Numbered from the stretch's first letter, positions 9,248 to 18,987 are shown. The stretch is 64,000 nucleotides of DNA from Proteobacteria bacterium DTSAM18 (GCA_028767165.1 JARACJ010000007.1:186001-250000), one strand, 5' to 3'. Notes: generated by a model from the letters alone, not told the origin. Translations and numbers: made by a program.

Positions 9248-10756
9248 TCAGGCGTCCAGGCGCACACGGATGGCCAGGGCGCCTTCGTGGGCCGGGTCGA
9301 GGGTCAGGGCCCGCAGGACGGCCTTTCGGGCCTGGTCCGGCTCGCCCAGCTGGTGATGGCAGGCCGCGAGGCGGGCCCAGGCGGACGCATGGCCCGGTGA
9401 CGTCGTCGTGGACCGTGAGAAGTGGCGCACGGCGCGATGGTGGCTGCCCAGCGCTGCCCACAGCCGGCCGAGGTCGAAGTCGACGTCCTGGTGGCCGGTC
9501 ACGTAGGTCGCCTCGCTGACCCTCTCCAGAGCCGCGGCCACCGAAGTAGGGGCCACGGCGCCTTCTTCGATGGCGGTCACCAGGGAGTCGGCCACCAGAC
9601 CGAGGGTGAGGGGCTCGTGACCGGTGAACCGGAGCAGCGCCAGGGCCTGCCTGGGTGTGAAGGGGCCCTGATGAGGGAGCATCCGTCGCATCGTGCTCCA
9701 GGTGGCGGCGTCGAGATCCTCCCAGCGACGGTACGCCCGCCGGGTGCAGATGGGATCCACGCCATTCACCAGCACCATGGTGTCGAGGCCCTGGCCTTCG
9801 TGCCAGGACGACAACGCGTGGCCGCCGAGGTGGGTCTGCCACCAGGCCATGGCGTGCAGGTTCACCGACATGGAGATGCTGCCATGGTGGGCGATGCGAG
9901 GAAGCGCCTGGCGAGCGACGTCCTGCAGGTGGTGCACGCCCTTGTCGGCCACCACGACCATGCTGTCGGGCGACCAGCCGCGCACCCGCTCGAGCAGGTC
10001 GAGGCCGGTGACGGGAACGGTGAACGCACCCTCCACATGGTCTGTGTAGTAGGCCAGCAGGGGCTGGTGGAGAGGGGCATGGGCGGCGGGTCGGACGTCC
10101 CAGTGCACCGAGATGTGGTCGAGCAGGAGGGGGTCGTCCGGATCGACGCCCTCGGGGGTGGCGATGCCCATCAGCAGCTCGTGCAGCCCGTCGGCCACCA
10201 CCCAGGCTCCCTGGGGAACCCCGTCCAGCAGGTAGTTCGCCAACAGGACGAGGGGCCCGTCGATGGGCACCGGGGGCGCGTCGGACTTCATGTCCCACGC
10301 CACGGCGGTGACGTTGCCGGCGTCGAAGGCTGCAGCGAAGTGCTCGTGGTTTCGCGCCACCTGCAGGTTGCTGTCGACCAGATCCGTCAGGACCAGCCGC
10401 ACCTGCGTGTCGGCCAGGCGGGAGTCCCGCAGCCGTTCGGCCAGCATGCGGTGGAGGTGCCAGGCGAAGCGGCCCGTGCCCGAGGCCAGCTCGATGACGG
10501 TGACCGGCCTGTCGCCGTCGAGCTTTCCCTCGGCGGCCAGGTCCTGCAGGAAGCCGAAGACCAGGTCGGCCTGGATGCGAGCGTTCCAGGGGTTGGTGGT
10601 GATGTAGTCGGGCACCCGCTTCCAGGCCTCGGGACCGGCCTGCTGGAAGAACCGCTCGTTCAAGCTCCACAGGGCCGACTCGGACAGCGGCCGGGCCTGC
10701 TCATGGATGTGATGATCCACGAGCGGCAGCCCGCGCATGGGGATGATGTCGCTCAT
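9248..10756 (-). CDS. SAM-dependent methyltransferase-like protein with C-terminal TPRs
   Basis: The product has 501 residues from ATG 10756 ([16 protein letters not shown]). Residues of roughly 85-130 carry a Rossmann-type SAM-binding motif, [16 protein letters not shown], followed by [15 protein letters not shown], where the acidic residue should hold the SAM ribose. The middle resembles the NDUFAF7/COG1565-type arrangement of a methyltransferase with a long insertion ([16 protein letters not shown]). The C-terminal ~100 residues form two or more TPR units ([39 protein letters not shown]). Substrate unknown; a protein target is plausible given the TPRs. The 252 bases between its start and the next gene show nothing assignable. 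Confidence 0.75.
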   Translation of the reverse strand: MSDIIPMRGLPLVDHHIHEQARPLSESALWSLNERFFQQAGPEAWKRVPDYITTNPWNARIQADLVFGFLQDLAAEGKLDGDRPVTVIELASGTGRFAWHLHRMLAERLRDSRLADTQVRLVLTDLVDSNLQVARNHEHFAAAFDAGNVTAVAWDMKSDAPPVPIDGPLVLLANYLLDGVPQGAWVVADGLHELLMGIATPEGVDPDDPLLLDHISVHWDVRPAAHAPLHQPLLAYYTDHVEGAFTVPVTGLDLLERVRGWSPDSMVVVADKGVHHLQDVARQALPRIAHHGSISMSVNLHAMAWWQTHLGGHALSSWHEGQGLDTMVLVNGVDPICTRRAYRRWEDLDAATWSTMRRMLPHQGPFTPRQALALLRFTGHEPLTLGLVADSLVTAIEEGAVAPTSVAAALERVSEATYVTGHQDVDFDLGRLWAALGSHHRAVRHFSRSTTTSPGHASAWARLAACHHQLGEPDQARKAVLRALTLDPAHEGALAIRVRLDA

Positions 10757-11008
10757 GGTGCCTCCAGGGAGTCCGGATGGGGAGCCGGGAGGCACTATAG
10801 GCGAAACGGGCAGGGGCCGTGGGCTCCGGCATCCGGTGGCCTGCGCGCACTGGTGGGCACCTGCGCGTGGGCCACGTCACGAGACACCGGACACACAGAT
10901 CCCTCGTCCGCCCATCCTGCTCGGCTTAGAAGGCCCCCCTTCGATGAACGCCGGCAGCGGGGTGCTCCGTCGCCGGTGGCTCGCCTCCCGATCCTGCCTG
11001 GAGTCCCG

Positions 11009-11347
11009 ATGTCCGACCTCCCCAACTGCCCCAAGTGCGCCTGCGACTACACCTACGAGTACGCCGGCATGTTCGTGTGCCCCGAGTGCGGGCACGAGTG
11101 GACGGCGGCGGACGCCGCCGCGGCCGAGGAGGCGAAGGTGATCCGCGACGCCAACGGCAACGCGCTGGCCGACGGCGACACCGTCACCGTGATCAAGGAC
11201 CTCAAGGTCAAGGGAACGTCCCTGGTGGTCAAGGTGGGCACCAAGGTGAAGAACATCCGCCTGGTCGAGGGCGACCACGACATCGACTGCACCATCAAGG
11301 GCATCGGCTCCATGGGGCTGAAGTCCGAGTTCGTGAAGAAGGTCTGA
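11009..11347 (+). CDS. yjdM: YjdM/PhnA-family zinc-ribbon protein
   Basis: This 112-residue protein has the complete family architecture: an N-terminal zinc ribbon with two CxxC-type pairs ([12 protein letters not shown] and VCPECGHEW), then the PhnA domain [20 protein letters not shown] with [16 protein letters not shown]. The closing part has [13 protein letters not shown] and a basic end. Historically called alkylphosphonate utilisation protein PhnA, but the E. coli homologue is not part of the phosphonate pathway and its role is uncertain. Start at ATG 11009 gives the standard N-terminus. Confidence 0.9.
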   Translation: MSDLPNCPKCACDYTYEYAGMFVCPECGHEWTAADAAAAEEAKVIRDANGNALADGDTVTVIKDLKVKGTSLVVKVGTKVKNIRLVEGDHDIDCTIKGIGSMGLKSEFVKKV

Positions 11348-11453
11348 GCTGGCATGGGGGTCAGGCGACCCCACCAGGTCGCCCGGCCCATCGAGGATGC
11401 CTCCCACGAAGTTCCTGCCTGACGACCTCCGCAGCGACACTGTCCCGGGAGCT

Positions 11454-11482
11454 GCAGGTCCGCGCACGTTCTGCGGACCTGC
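11454..11482. terminator. perfect 10-bp hairpin between two plus-strand genes
   Basis: GCAGGTCCGC is followed after a 9-base loop by its exact complement GCGGACCTGC. It lies 107 bases after the YjdM stop and 95 bases before the next start. There is no T-run, so it may be a Rho-type or weak terminator, or another structured site. Confidence 0.45.
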
Positions 11483-11576
11483 TGTTCAGATCCGCAGAGC
11501 GGCCATGCATCCGCCGGGAATGGTGACCCGCGTCGTGCGCGTGTAGGAAAGGGCTCCCCCCGAGAGGCGCGAGACC

Positions 11577-11774
11577 ATGACCGACCCGAAGGATCCCAGC
11601 CACACCACCCGCCCCAGCCTGAAGTCCGGGCTGGTGGCTCTCGCGTTCGGTGTCGGCGTCGCGCTGGCCATCGGCAACGCGGCCGACGACATCGTGGTCG
11701 GCCTCATCGTCGGCGGTATGCTCGCAGCGGGCCTGGGGCGGTACCTGGCGGGGCAGGACGTCGAGCAGGGCTGA
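11577..11774 (+). CDS. small membrane protein
   Basis: The 65-residue product has a hydrophilic N-terminus (MTDPKDPSHTTRPSLKSG) and then two adjoining hydrophobic segments (LVALAFGVGVALAIG and IVVGLIVGGMLAAGL), ending GRYLAGQDVEQG. It is probably a two-helix hairpin in the inner membrane. No family is recognised. It stops 34 bases from the convergent HNH gene. Confidence 0.55.
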   Translation: MTDPKDPSHTTRPSLKSGLVALAFGVGVALAIGNAADDIVVGLIVGGMLAAGLGRYLAGQDVEQG

Positions 11775-11807
11775 CAGTCGGCGGGGTGCCGGTCGCGATC
11801 CGACCTC

Positions 11808-12902
11808 TCAGGCCAACGCGCCCTCCAGCACGCCATGGCGTGCCGTGACGAACACCTTCCCCCGCGCCCACAGGCGCGCATCCTCCGGCAGCGTGAGGTA
11901 CACCGCCCGCGCCGCCCCGAGCGTCCCGGGGCCCCCGGTCTCCCAGGCCAGGTGGTCGCCGATCTGTTCGAGGGCCGCCCCTCGCTGGTCGTTGCGTTCC
12001 CGCCACCGCTCCAGGTGCGGCACCGCCGCCAGGAAGTCCGACTTCGCCCCGTTGCACCCCTTGTGGGCCACCACCAGGTTGTGCAGACCGTCGTGGGCGT
12101 GCCGGGACCAGGGGATGAAGTGGTCGACCTCACCCCCTTCCCGGACGGGTCCCTTGCAGTAGAAGCAGGCGCCGGACTGCAGGTCGAGCAGGGGCCTGCG
12201 CACCGGCGCGAGGTTCCTGCGGCTGGCGCCGAAGAGGAAGTCGTGCAGCTTGTGCTGCTCCAGGCGGTTCAGGCCGGCGACGTCGCGGGTCCACTGCTCC
12301 TCGATGAACGGACGGAGCAGGCTGTGCAGGCGGACGAAGGCCATGGCGGCGTGGGGGCGCAGGTGGATGCGGTTGTCGAAGGTCGAGGCCCTGCCCCGCT
12401 GGTAGGCCGTGACCTGCGCCTTGCGGACGAGATTGTCGCCGTCGTCCCAGCCGATGGCGTACAGCCAGCCCGTGTCCTGGCCGCCGACCCGCTGCAGCTT
12501 GGGCAGGGGATAGCGGATGAGGGTCCACTCGATGTCCCGAACCGCCTGCTCGTAGACGTCCGGCAGCACGAGGCGCACCCGCCTGGGCCCTGCGCCGACG
12601 CCCGTGGTGCCCGACGCGACCTGCCGCAGCGCCTCCACCTGCTGCAGGATGGTGGCCGTCTTGGACGCGTTCTGCCGCAACCGCTGGTCGCCCCACGGTG
12701 CCACCTGACGCCAGTACAGCTCGAGCACCTTCTCGGCGAGCTGTCGGGTGGTGACGGTCGTCGGAGGCTCGCCCCGGGCGTCGGTGTGCTCCAGGCACAC
12801 GTCCATCAGGCCCATCAACACGGCGTGCTTGTAGGTGGACGTCCGCCGACCGTACTTGAGCAGGTCGATGACGTGGCTGACCACGTCGATGCTGTCAGTC
12901 AT
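11808..12902 (-). CDS. HNH endonuclease-domain protein
   Basis: The 364-residue protein has a C-terminal HNH nuclease fold: CFYCKGPV is the first zinc knuckle, EVDHFIPWSRHAHDGLHN gives the HNH catalytic core (H of VDH and N of LHN), and HKGCNGAKSD is the third element. The N-terminal 230 residues are unknown and begin with a helical region (VVSHVIDLLKYGRRTSTYKH) seen in restriction-like or stand-alone HNH proteins. It could act in defence against foreign DNA or as a restriction enzyme; no methylase accompanies it. Its ATG overlaps the end of the HIT gene by 8 bases (ATGACTGA), so the two are cotranscribed and translationally coupled. Confidence 0.8.
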   Translation of the reverse strand: MTDSIDVVSHVIDLLKYGRRTSTYKHAVLMGLMDVCLEHTDARGEPPTTVTTRQLAEKVLELYWRQVAPWGDQRLRQNASKTATILQQVEALRQVASGTTGVGAGPRRVRLVLPDVYEQAVRDIEWTLIRYPLPKLQRVGGQDTGWLYAIGWDDGDNLVRKAQVTAYQRGRASTFDNRIHLRPHAAMAFVRLHSLLRPFIEEQWTRDVAGLNRLEQHKLHDFLFGASRRNLAPVRRPLLDLQSGACFYCKGPVREGGEVDHFIPWSRHAHDGLHNLVVAHKGCNGAKSDFLAAVPHLERWRERNDQRGAALEQIGDHLAWETGGPGTLGAARAVYLTLPEDARLWARGKVFVTARHGVLEGALA

Positions 12903-13281
12903 GACCGCGTCCGAGGTAGTTGCCCTTGCCGGGGATCACATGCCGCACGCCCCCCCGCGGGTCGTCCACGTCGCCGGTGCGCCGGGGGATGAGGTGTACG
13001 TGCAGGTGCATCACCGTCTGGCCGGCGGCGGCGCCGGCGTTGATGCCGATGTTGTAGCCGTCGGGCGCCTCCGTCGCGTCGAGCTGGGCTTTCGCGGCGT
13101 CGAGACCCCGCATCAACGCCCGCTGCTCCGCCTCGGTGGCCTCGAACCATGTGGCCACGTGCCGCTTCGGGATGAGCAGCGTGTGGCCTTCGGTGACGGG
13201 GAAGGCATCGCGGATGGCGAACACGAGCTCGTCCTGCCAGACGATGCGTTCGGTGGGGATGTCGCAGAAGATGCAGGGCAT
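12895..13281 (-). CDS. HIT-family nucleotide hydrolase
   Basis: This 128-residue protein has the hallmark histidine triad HLHVHLIPRR, plus the family's zinc-type N-terminus MPCIFCDI and the middle VTEGHTLLIPKRHV. HIT proteins hydrolyse or transfer nucleotide phosphoramidates and dinucleoside polyphosphates. The start at 13281 is the standard one (MPCIFCDIPTERIVW); the open frame upstream is not conserved in character. It is the first gene of a two-gene operon with the HNH protein. The pairing may be incidental, or the HIT protein may process a nucleotide intermediate. Confidence 0.9.
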   Translation of the reverse strand: MPCIFCDIPTERIVWQDELVFAIRDAFPVTEGHTLLIPKRHVATWFEATEAEQRALMRGLDAAKAQLDATEAPDGYNIGINAGAAAGQTVMHLHVHLIPRRTGDVDDPRGGVRHVIPGKGNYLGRGHD

Positions 13282-13355
13282 GGGGGAGGGGATCCTGGGC
13301 ATCGGGAGGAGACACGCAACCGCCACGGGAGACGGACTCGGCGAACGATGGCGGC

Positions 13356-13568
13356 TCACACCTCGGGTGACGGCGCGCCTTCCACCTGCGCCTGCTGACC
13401 GCGCGCGTACGCCTCACGAGCCGCGAGCACCGCGGACCACCCCATCACGAGCACCACGCTGAGCGTGTAGTGGCGCATGCCCAGCGCGTCGAGCGCCAGG
13501 CCCGCGACGCAGTTGATGCCGATACCGATGCCGGCGTACTTCAGTCCGATCTCGTGGGCGGTGGTCAT
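13356..13568 (-). CDS. small two-helix membrane protein
   Basis: The ATG at 13568 follows GGGAG and starts MTTAHEIGLKYAGIGIGIN. The 70-residue product has two hydrophobic helices (YAGIGIGINCVAGLALDALG and YTLSVVLVMGWSAVLAA) and a polar tail (EGAPSPEV). No family is recognised. It lies upstream of the HIT gene on the same strand, 74 bases away, and may belong to that transcript. The 249 bases before its start hold only the divergent intergenic region. Confidence 0.5.
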   Translation of the reverse strand: MTTAHEIGLKYAGIGIGINCVAGLALDALGMRHYTLSVVLVMGWSAVLAAREAYARGQQAQVEGAPSPEV

Positions 13569-13817
13569 GGGGCTCCCGTCCTGCGTACCGGGCTCACTCC
13601 ACCATGATGTGCCGGCGGAGACAAGGCGGGCGGAGTGGCTCGAGCCGAGGGGAGCTGACACCAGGACGGCATGGGGGCTCGATGACGGGGCGTCTGCACG
13701 CGTTTGCACGCCCATGACGCCGTCACGGTGAGGCCTCACGGTAGGTTGCTCTCCGCAGGACATCCACTTGCCAGCGTATCCAGGATGCCCTCCGACACCC
13801 GCCGCACCAGGATCCCC

Positions 13818-15074
13818 ATGAACCGCCGCCGCCTGGCCCTCGTCTCCGTCCTCGCCCTCGCAGTCCTCGGCCTGTGGTGGCTGACGCCCGCAGACGAGCC
13901 CGGACCCACGCCGGCACCGGCGTCCACCCCCTCGACCGACGTGCCGGCGGCCCCCGCCCTGGCCCCGGTCCTCTCCCACGCCCCCGCGCTCGGTCCTGCG
14001 GCGTCTCCCGAGGAGGCCGCGGCCCACGTGTCCGCCGATCTCGCCGACGTCGCCGACGCCCTCGGCCTCGAGACCGCCACCTGCTCCCTCTCCGAGGAGC
14101 TACAGGCGATGCTCGGCCCGCGCCCCATGGTGGTGGGCGTCCACGTGCTCGAGCCGGCCTTCGCCAAGGTCCACGGCGAGCTCCTGGGCACCGATCGCAT
14201 CCAGTTCGTGGTGCCCCCGGATGCGGACGTGTTGGAGCTGAACGTCTCCGCCGCCCGGGTCGGCTCCCTGGAGGCCTACCGTGTCGGGCCCGGCCTGTTC
14301 GCGTGCAGCGAGCCATCGACCACGGCCCACGTCCGTGTCCGCCTCAGCGGCCCGCCCGCGCTGTGCGACCGGGTGAACAGCGGCATCATCCGCTTCGGCG
14401 GCAGTGGCGTGGTGTACGGCATGGACTGCGGCACGACCCGCGAGGTCACCTACCAGGTGAAGCGCGACGTACAGGGCCTGTTCGACGACCCGTGGTCGAC
14501 CCTCATCATCGGCACCGACTACGATCCCTCGCAGGAGCGCGTGAGCTGGACCCGCACCGTCGCGGAGGCCTGCACGATGGACATCGGAGAGCAGGAGGTA
14601 CACCTCGACTGCCACGTGGACCTGGCCGAGGCACCGGACGGCGAGGGCGATGTGCACCCCGGCATGGCCGCCATGGAAGCGCGAGCGGAAGCCCTGCTCG
14701 CGGAGGCGATGGATGAGGCCGAGCAGCAGGAGCCCTGCGACGACGAAGCCTGCTGGCAGGAGGCCCTCGACGACCTCTGGTCCCGTGCCGAGGTGGCCTT
14801 CGCGGAGGATCGCGTGCCGGCGGAGGTGGGTACCTGGAACGATCGCCGGGCGGCCTGGGCCCACGACCTGCTCTGGCCCCCAGGAGGACCCCAGGTGCAC
14901 GACGGCGCGCTGTGGCTGCGGATGATCGAGGTCGCAGCCGACGAGGGCGACCTCGACGTGGACGAGACCCAGCTCGACGCCTGGCGTGCGCGGCTCCGGC
15001 TGTGGCAGGGCTGGTACGACGGCGCCCAGGCCTACGACCGGCAGCCCTCCGCGGAGCACGCAGAACCGGGTTGA
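13818..15074 (+). CDS. hypothetical exported, Cys-containing protein
   Basis: The start at ATG 13818, behind AGGA, gives an N-terminal signal anchor (MNRRRLALVSVLALAVLGLW), then a Pro/Ala/Thr-rich linker and a folded region of about 330 residues. Scattered cysteines (LETATCSL, GLFACSE, PALCDRV, YGMDCGT, EACTMD, HLDCHVD) suggest disulfides in the periplasm. The C-terminal third is acidic and helical (EALLAEAMDEAEQQEPC). I know no family for it. It is probably anchored in the inner membrane with its body outside. Confidence 0.6.
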   Translation: MNRRRLALVSVLALAVLGLWWLTPADEPGPTPAPASTPSTDVPAAPALAPVLSHAPALGPAASPEEAAAHVSADLADVADALGLETATCSLSEELQAMLGPRPMVVGVHVLEPAFAKVHGELLGTDRIQFVVPPDADVLELNVSAARVGSLEAYRVGPGLFACSEPSTTAHVRVRLSGPPALCDRVNSGIIRFGGSGVVYGMDCGTTREVTYQVKRDVQGLFDDPWSTLIIGTDYDPSQERVSWTRTVAEACTMDIGEQEVHLDCHVDLAEAPDGEGDVHPGMAAMEARAEALLAEAMDEAEQQEPCDDEACWQEALDDLWSRAEVAFAEDRVPAEVGTWNDRRAAWAHDLLWPPGGPQVHDGALWLRMIEVAADEGDLDVDETQLDAWRARLRLWQGWYDGAQAYDRQPSAEHAEPG

Positions 15075-15224
15075 GGGCCCGGCAGGGAGGAAGCCTGTAC
15101 GCACATCGGATCATCGAGCCCGAGGACCGGTGCGTCCGTTGACACAGGGCATGGACCGTCACCGACATGCCGCTGTGGACCGCGATCCGGCCGGGCATCC
15201 GGGAGCCCTCGGGAGGAGTGACCG

Positions 15225-16148
15225 ATGGCCGACCGCATGATCCTGGTCCACGGACGCAACCACAAGCCCTCCCGGGACGACCTGCGGACCCTGTGGCTGG
15301 ACGCCCTTCGCCACGGCATCGTGCGGGACTTCGGCGAGCGGGCGGGTCGCCGCTTCGATGCCTGTGCGGTGGACTTCGTGTACTACGGCGACCTGTCCAA
15401 CGCCTACCTGGGCGTGCCCGACGAGGACGTCGGCAGCCGCCGCAAGGCCCTCGAGGCGCTCAAGACCTTCGGCACCGATGACTTCAACCGCCACACCTAC
15501 GCCCGCATCTCCCACCACGCCCACTGGAAGTACCGCCTGGCCGACGCCTGCTCCGGCCTGCTCAACATCTTCCAGGCAGGCCAGCTCCTCATCACCGACA
15601 TGGCGCCCGATCTGGGGGAGTACTGGAACGAGGACAGTGACTTCGGCCAGAAGCTGCGCCGCCGGGTCGGCCCACCGATCAAGCGGGCGCTGGAGCGCCG
15701 GGACCGCATCCTGCTGATCGCCCACAGCCTCGGCACCATCGCCACCTACGACGACCTGTGGCGGCTGTCCCATGGAGAGGACTACCGGCGCAGGTTCGGC
15801 GCCCACCGCAAGGTCGATCTGTTCGTCACCCTCGGCTCCCCCCTCGGAGACGAGAACATCAAGCACAGGCTCGCCGGTGCCCGCCTTCCGCTCGGCCAGC
15901 GCTACCCGGTGAACATCCGCCGGTGGGTCAACGTGTCGGCACTGGACGACTGGGTCAGCCACGACGGCCGGCTGTCCAACGACTTCCGGCGCATGAAGAA
16001 GCTCGGGCTGCTCGAGCACGGCATCGAGGACATCCGCCGGATCTGCAACCTGAACGTGCGAAACGGACGCGCCAATCCCCACTCCTCCATCGGCTACCTG
16101 GTCCACCCGGCGGTCAGCGAGCTGGTGTGGAACTGGCTGGAGGGCTGA
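15225..16148 (+). CDS. alpha/beta-hydrolase-fold lipase-like protein
   Basis: The 307-residue product starts at ATG 15225 behind GGGAGGAG. It has an early oxyanion-type motif MILVHGRNHKP and a nucleophile elbow LLIAHSLGTIA, with Ser as the likely nucleophile. It then has LFVTLGSPLG, where lipases often place a structural loop, and a late acidic/His region (SALDDWVSHDGRL, NPHSSIGYLVHP) that could supply the Asp and His. No signal peptide is seen, so it is probably cytoplasmic. Substrate unknown. The permease gene begins one base after its stop, so both share an operon. Confidence 0.75.
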   Translation: MADRMILVHGRNHKPSRDDLRTLWLDALRHGIVRDFGERAGRRFDACAVDFVYYGDLSNAYLGVPDEDVGSRRKALEALKTFGTDDFNRHTYARISHHAHWKYRLADACSGLLNIFQAGQLLITDMAPDLGEYWNEDSDFGQKLRRRVGPPIKRALERRDRILLIAHSLGTIATYDDLWRLSHGEDYRRRFGAHRKVDLFVTLGSPLGDENIKHRLAGARLPLGQRYPVNIRRWVNVSALDDWVSHDGRLSNDFRRMKKLGLLEHGIEDIRRICNLNVRNGRANPHSSIGYLVHPAVSELVWNWLEG

Positions 16149-16149
16149 G

Positions 16150-17364
16150 GTGGAAGGATTCCTGCAAGCCTGGAACGAGGCGTCGGTGACCACCCTGTCG
16201 TACTTCTGGAAGGCCTTCTGGGCGTTCTGCCTGGGCTACCTCGTCTCCGGGATGATCCAGGTGTTCGTCACCCGCCGACGGATGCAGCAGGCCATGGGAA
16301 CGCCGAGCGCGGGCAGCGTGGGCATCGCGACCTTCTTCGGCTTCGTCTCCTCGTCGTGCTCCTTCTCGGCCCTCGCCACCACCCGCGCGCTGTTCGCCAA
16401 GGGGGCAGGCCTCATCCCGTCGCTCAGCTTCCTCCTCGCGTCGACCAACCTCGTCATCGAGCTCGGGGTGATGATCGCCATCTTCCTCGGCTGGCAGTTC
16501 ATCGTCGGCGAGTACGTGGGGGGCGTGCTGCTGATCCTCGTCATGATCGCGGTGGTGTCGCTGACCCGGCCGACGAAGCTTGTGGAGCAGGTCCGCGAGC
16601 AGCTGTCGGAACAGGAGGGGGACGAGGAGGCGTCCGGTGCGGACTGGCGGAAACGGATCCGCAGCATGGACGGCTGGGCGGAGGTGGGCTCCCACTACGC
16701 CGAGGAGTGGATGATGGTCTGGAAGGACGTCACGGTCGGGTTCACCGTGGCGGGGATCATCTCGGTGTTCGTGCCCCGCAGCTTCTTCGAGTGGCTGTTC
16801 GTCGGCACGGGGCAGGGCGTGGAGCACACCTTCCTTCAGACCGTCGAGCACGTGTTCGTGGGACCGCTCGCGGCCTTCTTCACGTTCATCGGCTCCATGG
16901 GCAACATCCCCCTCGCCGCGGTGCTGTTCGGCAACGGCGTGTCCTTCGCGGGCGTGATGGCCTTCATCTTCAGCGACCTGATCGTGTTTCCCGTCCTGCG
17001 GATGAACGCGAAGTTCTACGGCTGGAAGATGGCGCTGTACATCGCGGGCGTGTTCCTGATCTGCATCGTGGTCACGTCCCTCGCACTGCACTGGGGCTTC
17101 GCCGCGATCGGCCAGCTGCCGGACCCTTCCCAGCAGAAGGCGATCGGCGAGCAGGGCTTCGAGCTCGACTACACCTTCTGGCTGAACCTCGCGGGCGCAG
17201 CAGTCACCATCGCGTTCGCGTGGCTCGCCCGATCCATGGGCAGGTCCCTGGGGCTGCAGATGGCCGTGGGGGAGGGCTGGCTGGAGAAGGTGCTGTTCGT
17301 CCTGGCGATCCTCGCGCTGGCTTGGCTCGTGGGCGGTGTGGCGGCAGGACTCGTGGTGGGGTGA
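16150..17364 (+). CDS. DUF318/ArsP-like permease
   Basis: A GTG at 16150 starts this 404-residue polytopic membrane protein immediately after the hydrolase stop. Its two halves repeat the DUF318 (PF03773) pattern: FGFVSSSCSFSALATTRALF with KGAGLIPSLSFLLASTNLVI in the first, and FIGSMGNIPLAAVLFGNGVS in the second. The SCS motif after helix 2 is the metal/thiol-like site of ArsP-type permeases, some of which export organoarsenicals. The actual substrate is not known. A charged cytoplasmic loop (EQVREQLSEQEGDEE) separates the halves. Confidence 0.8.
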   Translation: MEGFLQAWNEASVTTLSYFWKAFWAFCLGYLVSGMIQVFVTRRRMQQAMGTPSAGSVGIATFFGFVSSSCSFSALATTRALFAKGAGLIPSLSFLLASTNLVIELGVMIAIFLGWQFIVGEYVGGVLLILVMIAVVSLTRPTKLVEQVREQLSEQEGDEEASGADWRKRIRSMDGWAEVGSHYAEEWMMVWKDVTVGFTVAGIISVFVPRSFFEWLFVGTGQGVEHTFLQTVEHVFVGPLAAFFTFIGSMGNIPLAAVLFGNGVSFAGVMAFIFSDLIVFPVLRMNAKFYGWKMALYIAGVFLICIVVTSLALHWGFAAIGQLPDPSQQKAIGEQGFELDYTFWLNLAGAAVTIAFAWLARSMGRSLGLQMAVGEGWLEKVLFVLAILALAWLVGGVAAGLVVG

Positions 17365-17393
17365 GGCACCGGCGCCGCACGGTCACCGGTGCC
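17365..17393. terminator. bidirectional hairpin between convergent genes
   Basis: GGCACCGG pairs with CCGGTGCC across a 13-base loop. It starts at the base after the permease stop and ends 10 bases before the stop of the convergent VWA gene, so it can serve both transcripts. Confidence 0.5.
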
Positions 17394-17403
17394 CGGGCGG
17401 TGG

Positions 17404-18831
17404 CTACAGGCCCGAGTCCGCGGTGTCGCCGCCGGTGGCGCCGACGTCGTAGCTGATCTCCATGGGCTCGCCCTGCAGCTCCTCGTAGCCGGCCATCGTC
17501 AGCTCGACGCAGTCCCCCGCGGCATCGACGACGATGTTCTCCGGCGAGACGACGTGGCCGCTCGGGGTGGACTCGACCACGACGGTGGTCATGTCCGGCG
17601 CGTAGGAGAGCTGGTGGCACTCGGTGACCACCATGGTGCGCAGGGCGTCGGTCATGGCGTCGCTGACGTCGTCGCAGATGGACGCCGTGGTGCCGCCGAG
17701 CTGGCCCACAGCGTAGTGGTACCTCGGGCCGGCCCCCGCGGAGCCGTTCGTGCCGGTGCAGCCGGAGGGCAGGGGGCCGACGATGGCGTGGGCGCGCACG
17801 TGGCTGTCGTCCGTCACCTCGTCCTGCAGCGTGGTGATCATGTCCGTCTGGGATGGATCCTCGCCGGACTGCTCGGACTCGTCGGACACCCAGAACACCT
17901 CGAGCCGTGCCCCGGTGCGGCGGAAGCCGGTGGTGGCGTTGGTCCCGAGCGCCCGATCCACGGCGCGGAAGCCCCGCTCGCTGGCGGACCCGTTGGTGCC
18001 GAGGTCGTCGATCATGCCTTCGAAGACGCCCTGCGCTTCGAGGGTGGTGGGCTCCACTCAGTCGTTGCTGGAGTAGGTGTACAGCGCACCGCAGTCACTG
18101 GCGGTGTCGCAGTCGGTGTCGGTGACGCCGAGGTGGTAGTCCAGGGGCGTGGCGTCCAGCAGGTCGAAGAAGTCGGCTGCGCCGTCCGAGATGTCTGCCT
18201 GCTCCTCGGCCATGGAGCCGGAATTGTCGATGACGAACAGGAAGTCGGCTTCGAGGCCCGCCGGCGCGAAGGTGTCGGTGTGGGTGCCGGTGGTGGCGAA
18301 GAAGACGGTGGTCTCGGCCTCGATGGCGAGGACGAGGGGCTGGTCCAGCGCCTCGGCCTGGACCGTCTGCCGGCCGGGCTGGTCCCGGGTCCACAGGTAC
18401 AGGGGGGCGTCCGGCATGGTCAGCGGGAGGGCGACCGTGAGGGTGATGGGGGCGAGCACCTCGGCGCCGCCGAAGGACACCTGGAAGGGATGGCCGGTGG
18501 GATCGGCGCCCTCGATGCCGTAGACCATGGGCATGACGCTGACCGTCACGGGGCCGGCGAACGCACCTGCAGGCACGTCGACGGTGACCAGGGGGTGCTC
18601 GACGATTCCGCCGAACTCGTCGAGCTCGGCCTGCGCCGGCTCCGTGGGGGTGAGCTCGGCGGCGGCGGTGTCGTCCGTGTGCTGCTGACCAGCGCCGGTG
18701 TCGCCACCGGACGAGGTGTCCGCGGTGTCGCCGCTTGCCGTGTCGGTCGTGACCGGCTCGGTGTCGTTGCCGTCACCCGTACAGGCGGCGGTAAAGGAGA
18801 GCAGGGACAGCAACAGGACGGAGCGGGTCAT
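17404..18831 (-). pseudogene. VWA-domain lipoprotein gene interrupted by an in-frame TGA
   Basis: From ATG 18831 the frame encodes a lipoprotein signal (LSLLSFTAAC), an Asp/Thr-rich linker, a beta-rich domain of about 140 residues (DVPAGAFAGPVTVSVMP) and then a von Willebrand A domain with an intact MIDAS start, LFVIDNSGSM. At codon 258 (18060-18058) a TGA interrupts the VWA domain. The same frame continues without any other defect to a TAG at 17404, through ERGFRAVDRAL and VSDESEQSGEDPSQ, which match the four VWA lipoproteins at 39-46 kb. In three of those the aligned residue is Trp (RWVEPTT, SWVERAD, RWIDSSV), so TGG to TGA is the simplest explanation. The downstream part alone (GTG at 18057) would lack signal and MIDAS. 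It could also be a sequencing error. Confidence 0.8.
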
Positions 18832-18987
18832 GGGGCACCGGGGGGGGGAGACGAGCATACGGTACCGCATGCATGAGGATGCCGTGTGTCGGGGTGCGTC
18901 AGGGTTGTGTGTTGACGGTCGGTGCCGCCGCTGCCATGCTTCGCAACAACATGCGTAGCTGGCGCGGGCGCGTGTCCTGGAGACGAG

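Noticed and set aside
7779-10670. 963-codon minus-strand frame
   Set aside because: Shadow of the methyltransferase-TPR gene in another frame; Pro/Arg/Gly-rich without any motif.
11808-13281. HIT and HNH pair as a defence system
   Set aside because: The overlap supports an operon, but no further defence genes, methylase or helicase lie beside it, so I keep the plain domain calls.
17404-18057. Separate gene starting at the GTG right after the internal TGA
   Set aside because: It would begin inside a VWA domain without signal or MIDAS and has no ribosome site; it is better explained as the 3' part of the broken lipoprotein gene.
18058-18060. TGA as a selenocysteine codon or as Trp in an alternative genetic code
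   Set aside because: Many clear genes in the window end with TGA, so it is a normal stop. The aligned residue in paralogues is mostly Trp, not Cys, and I saw no obvious selenocysteine insertion hairpin next to it.
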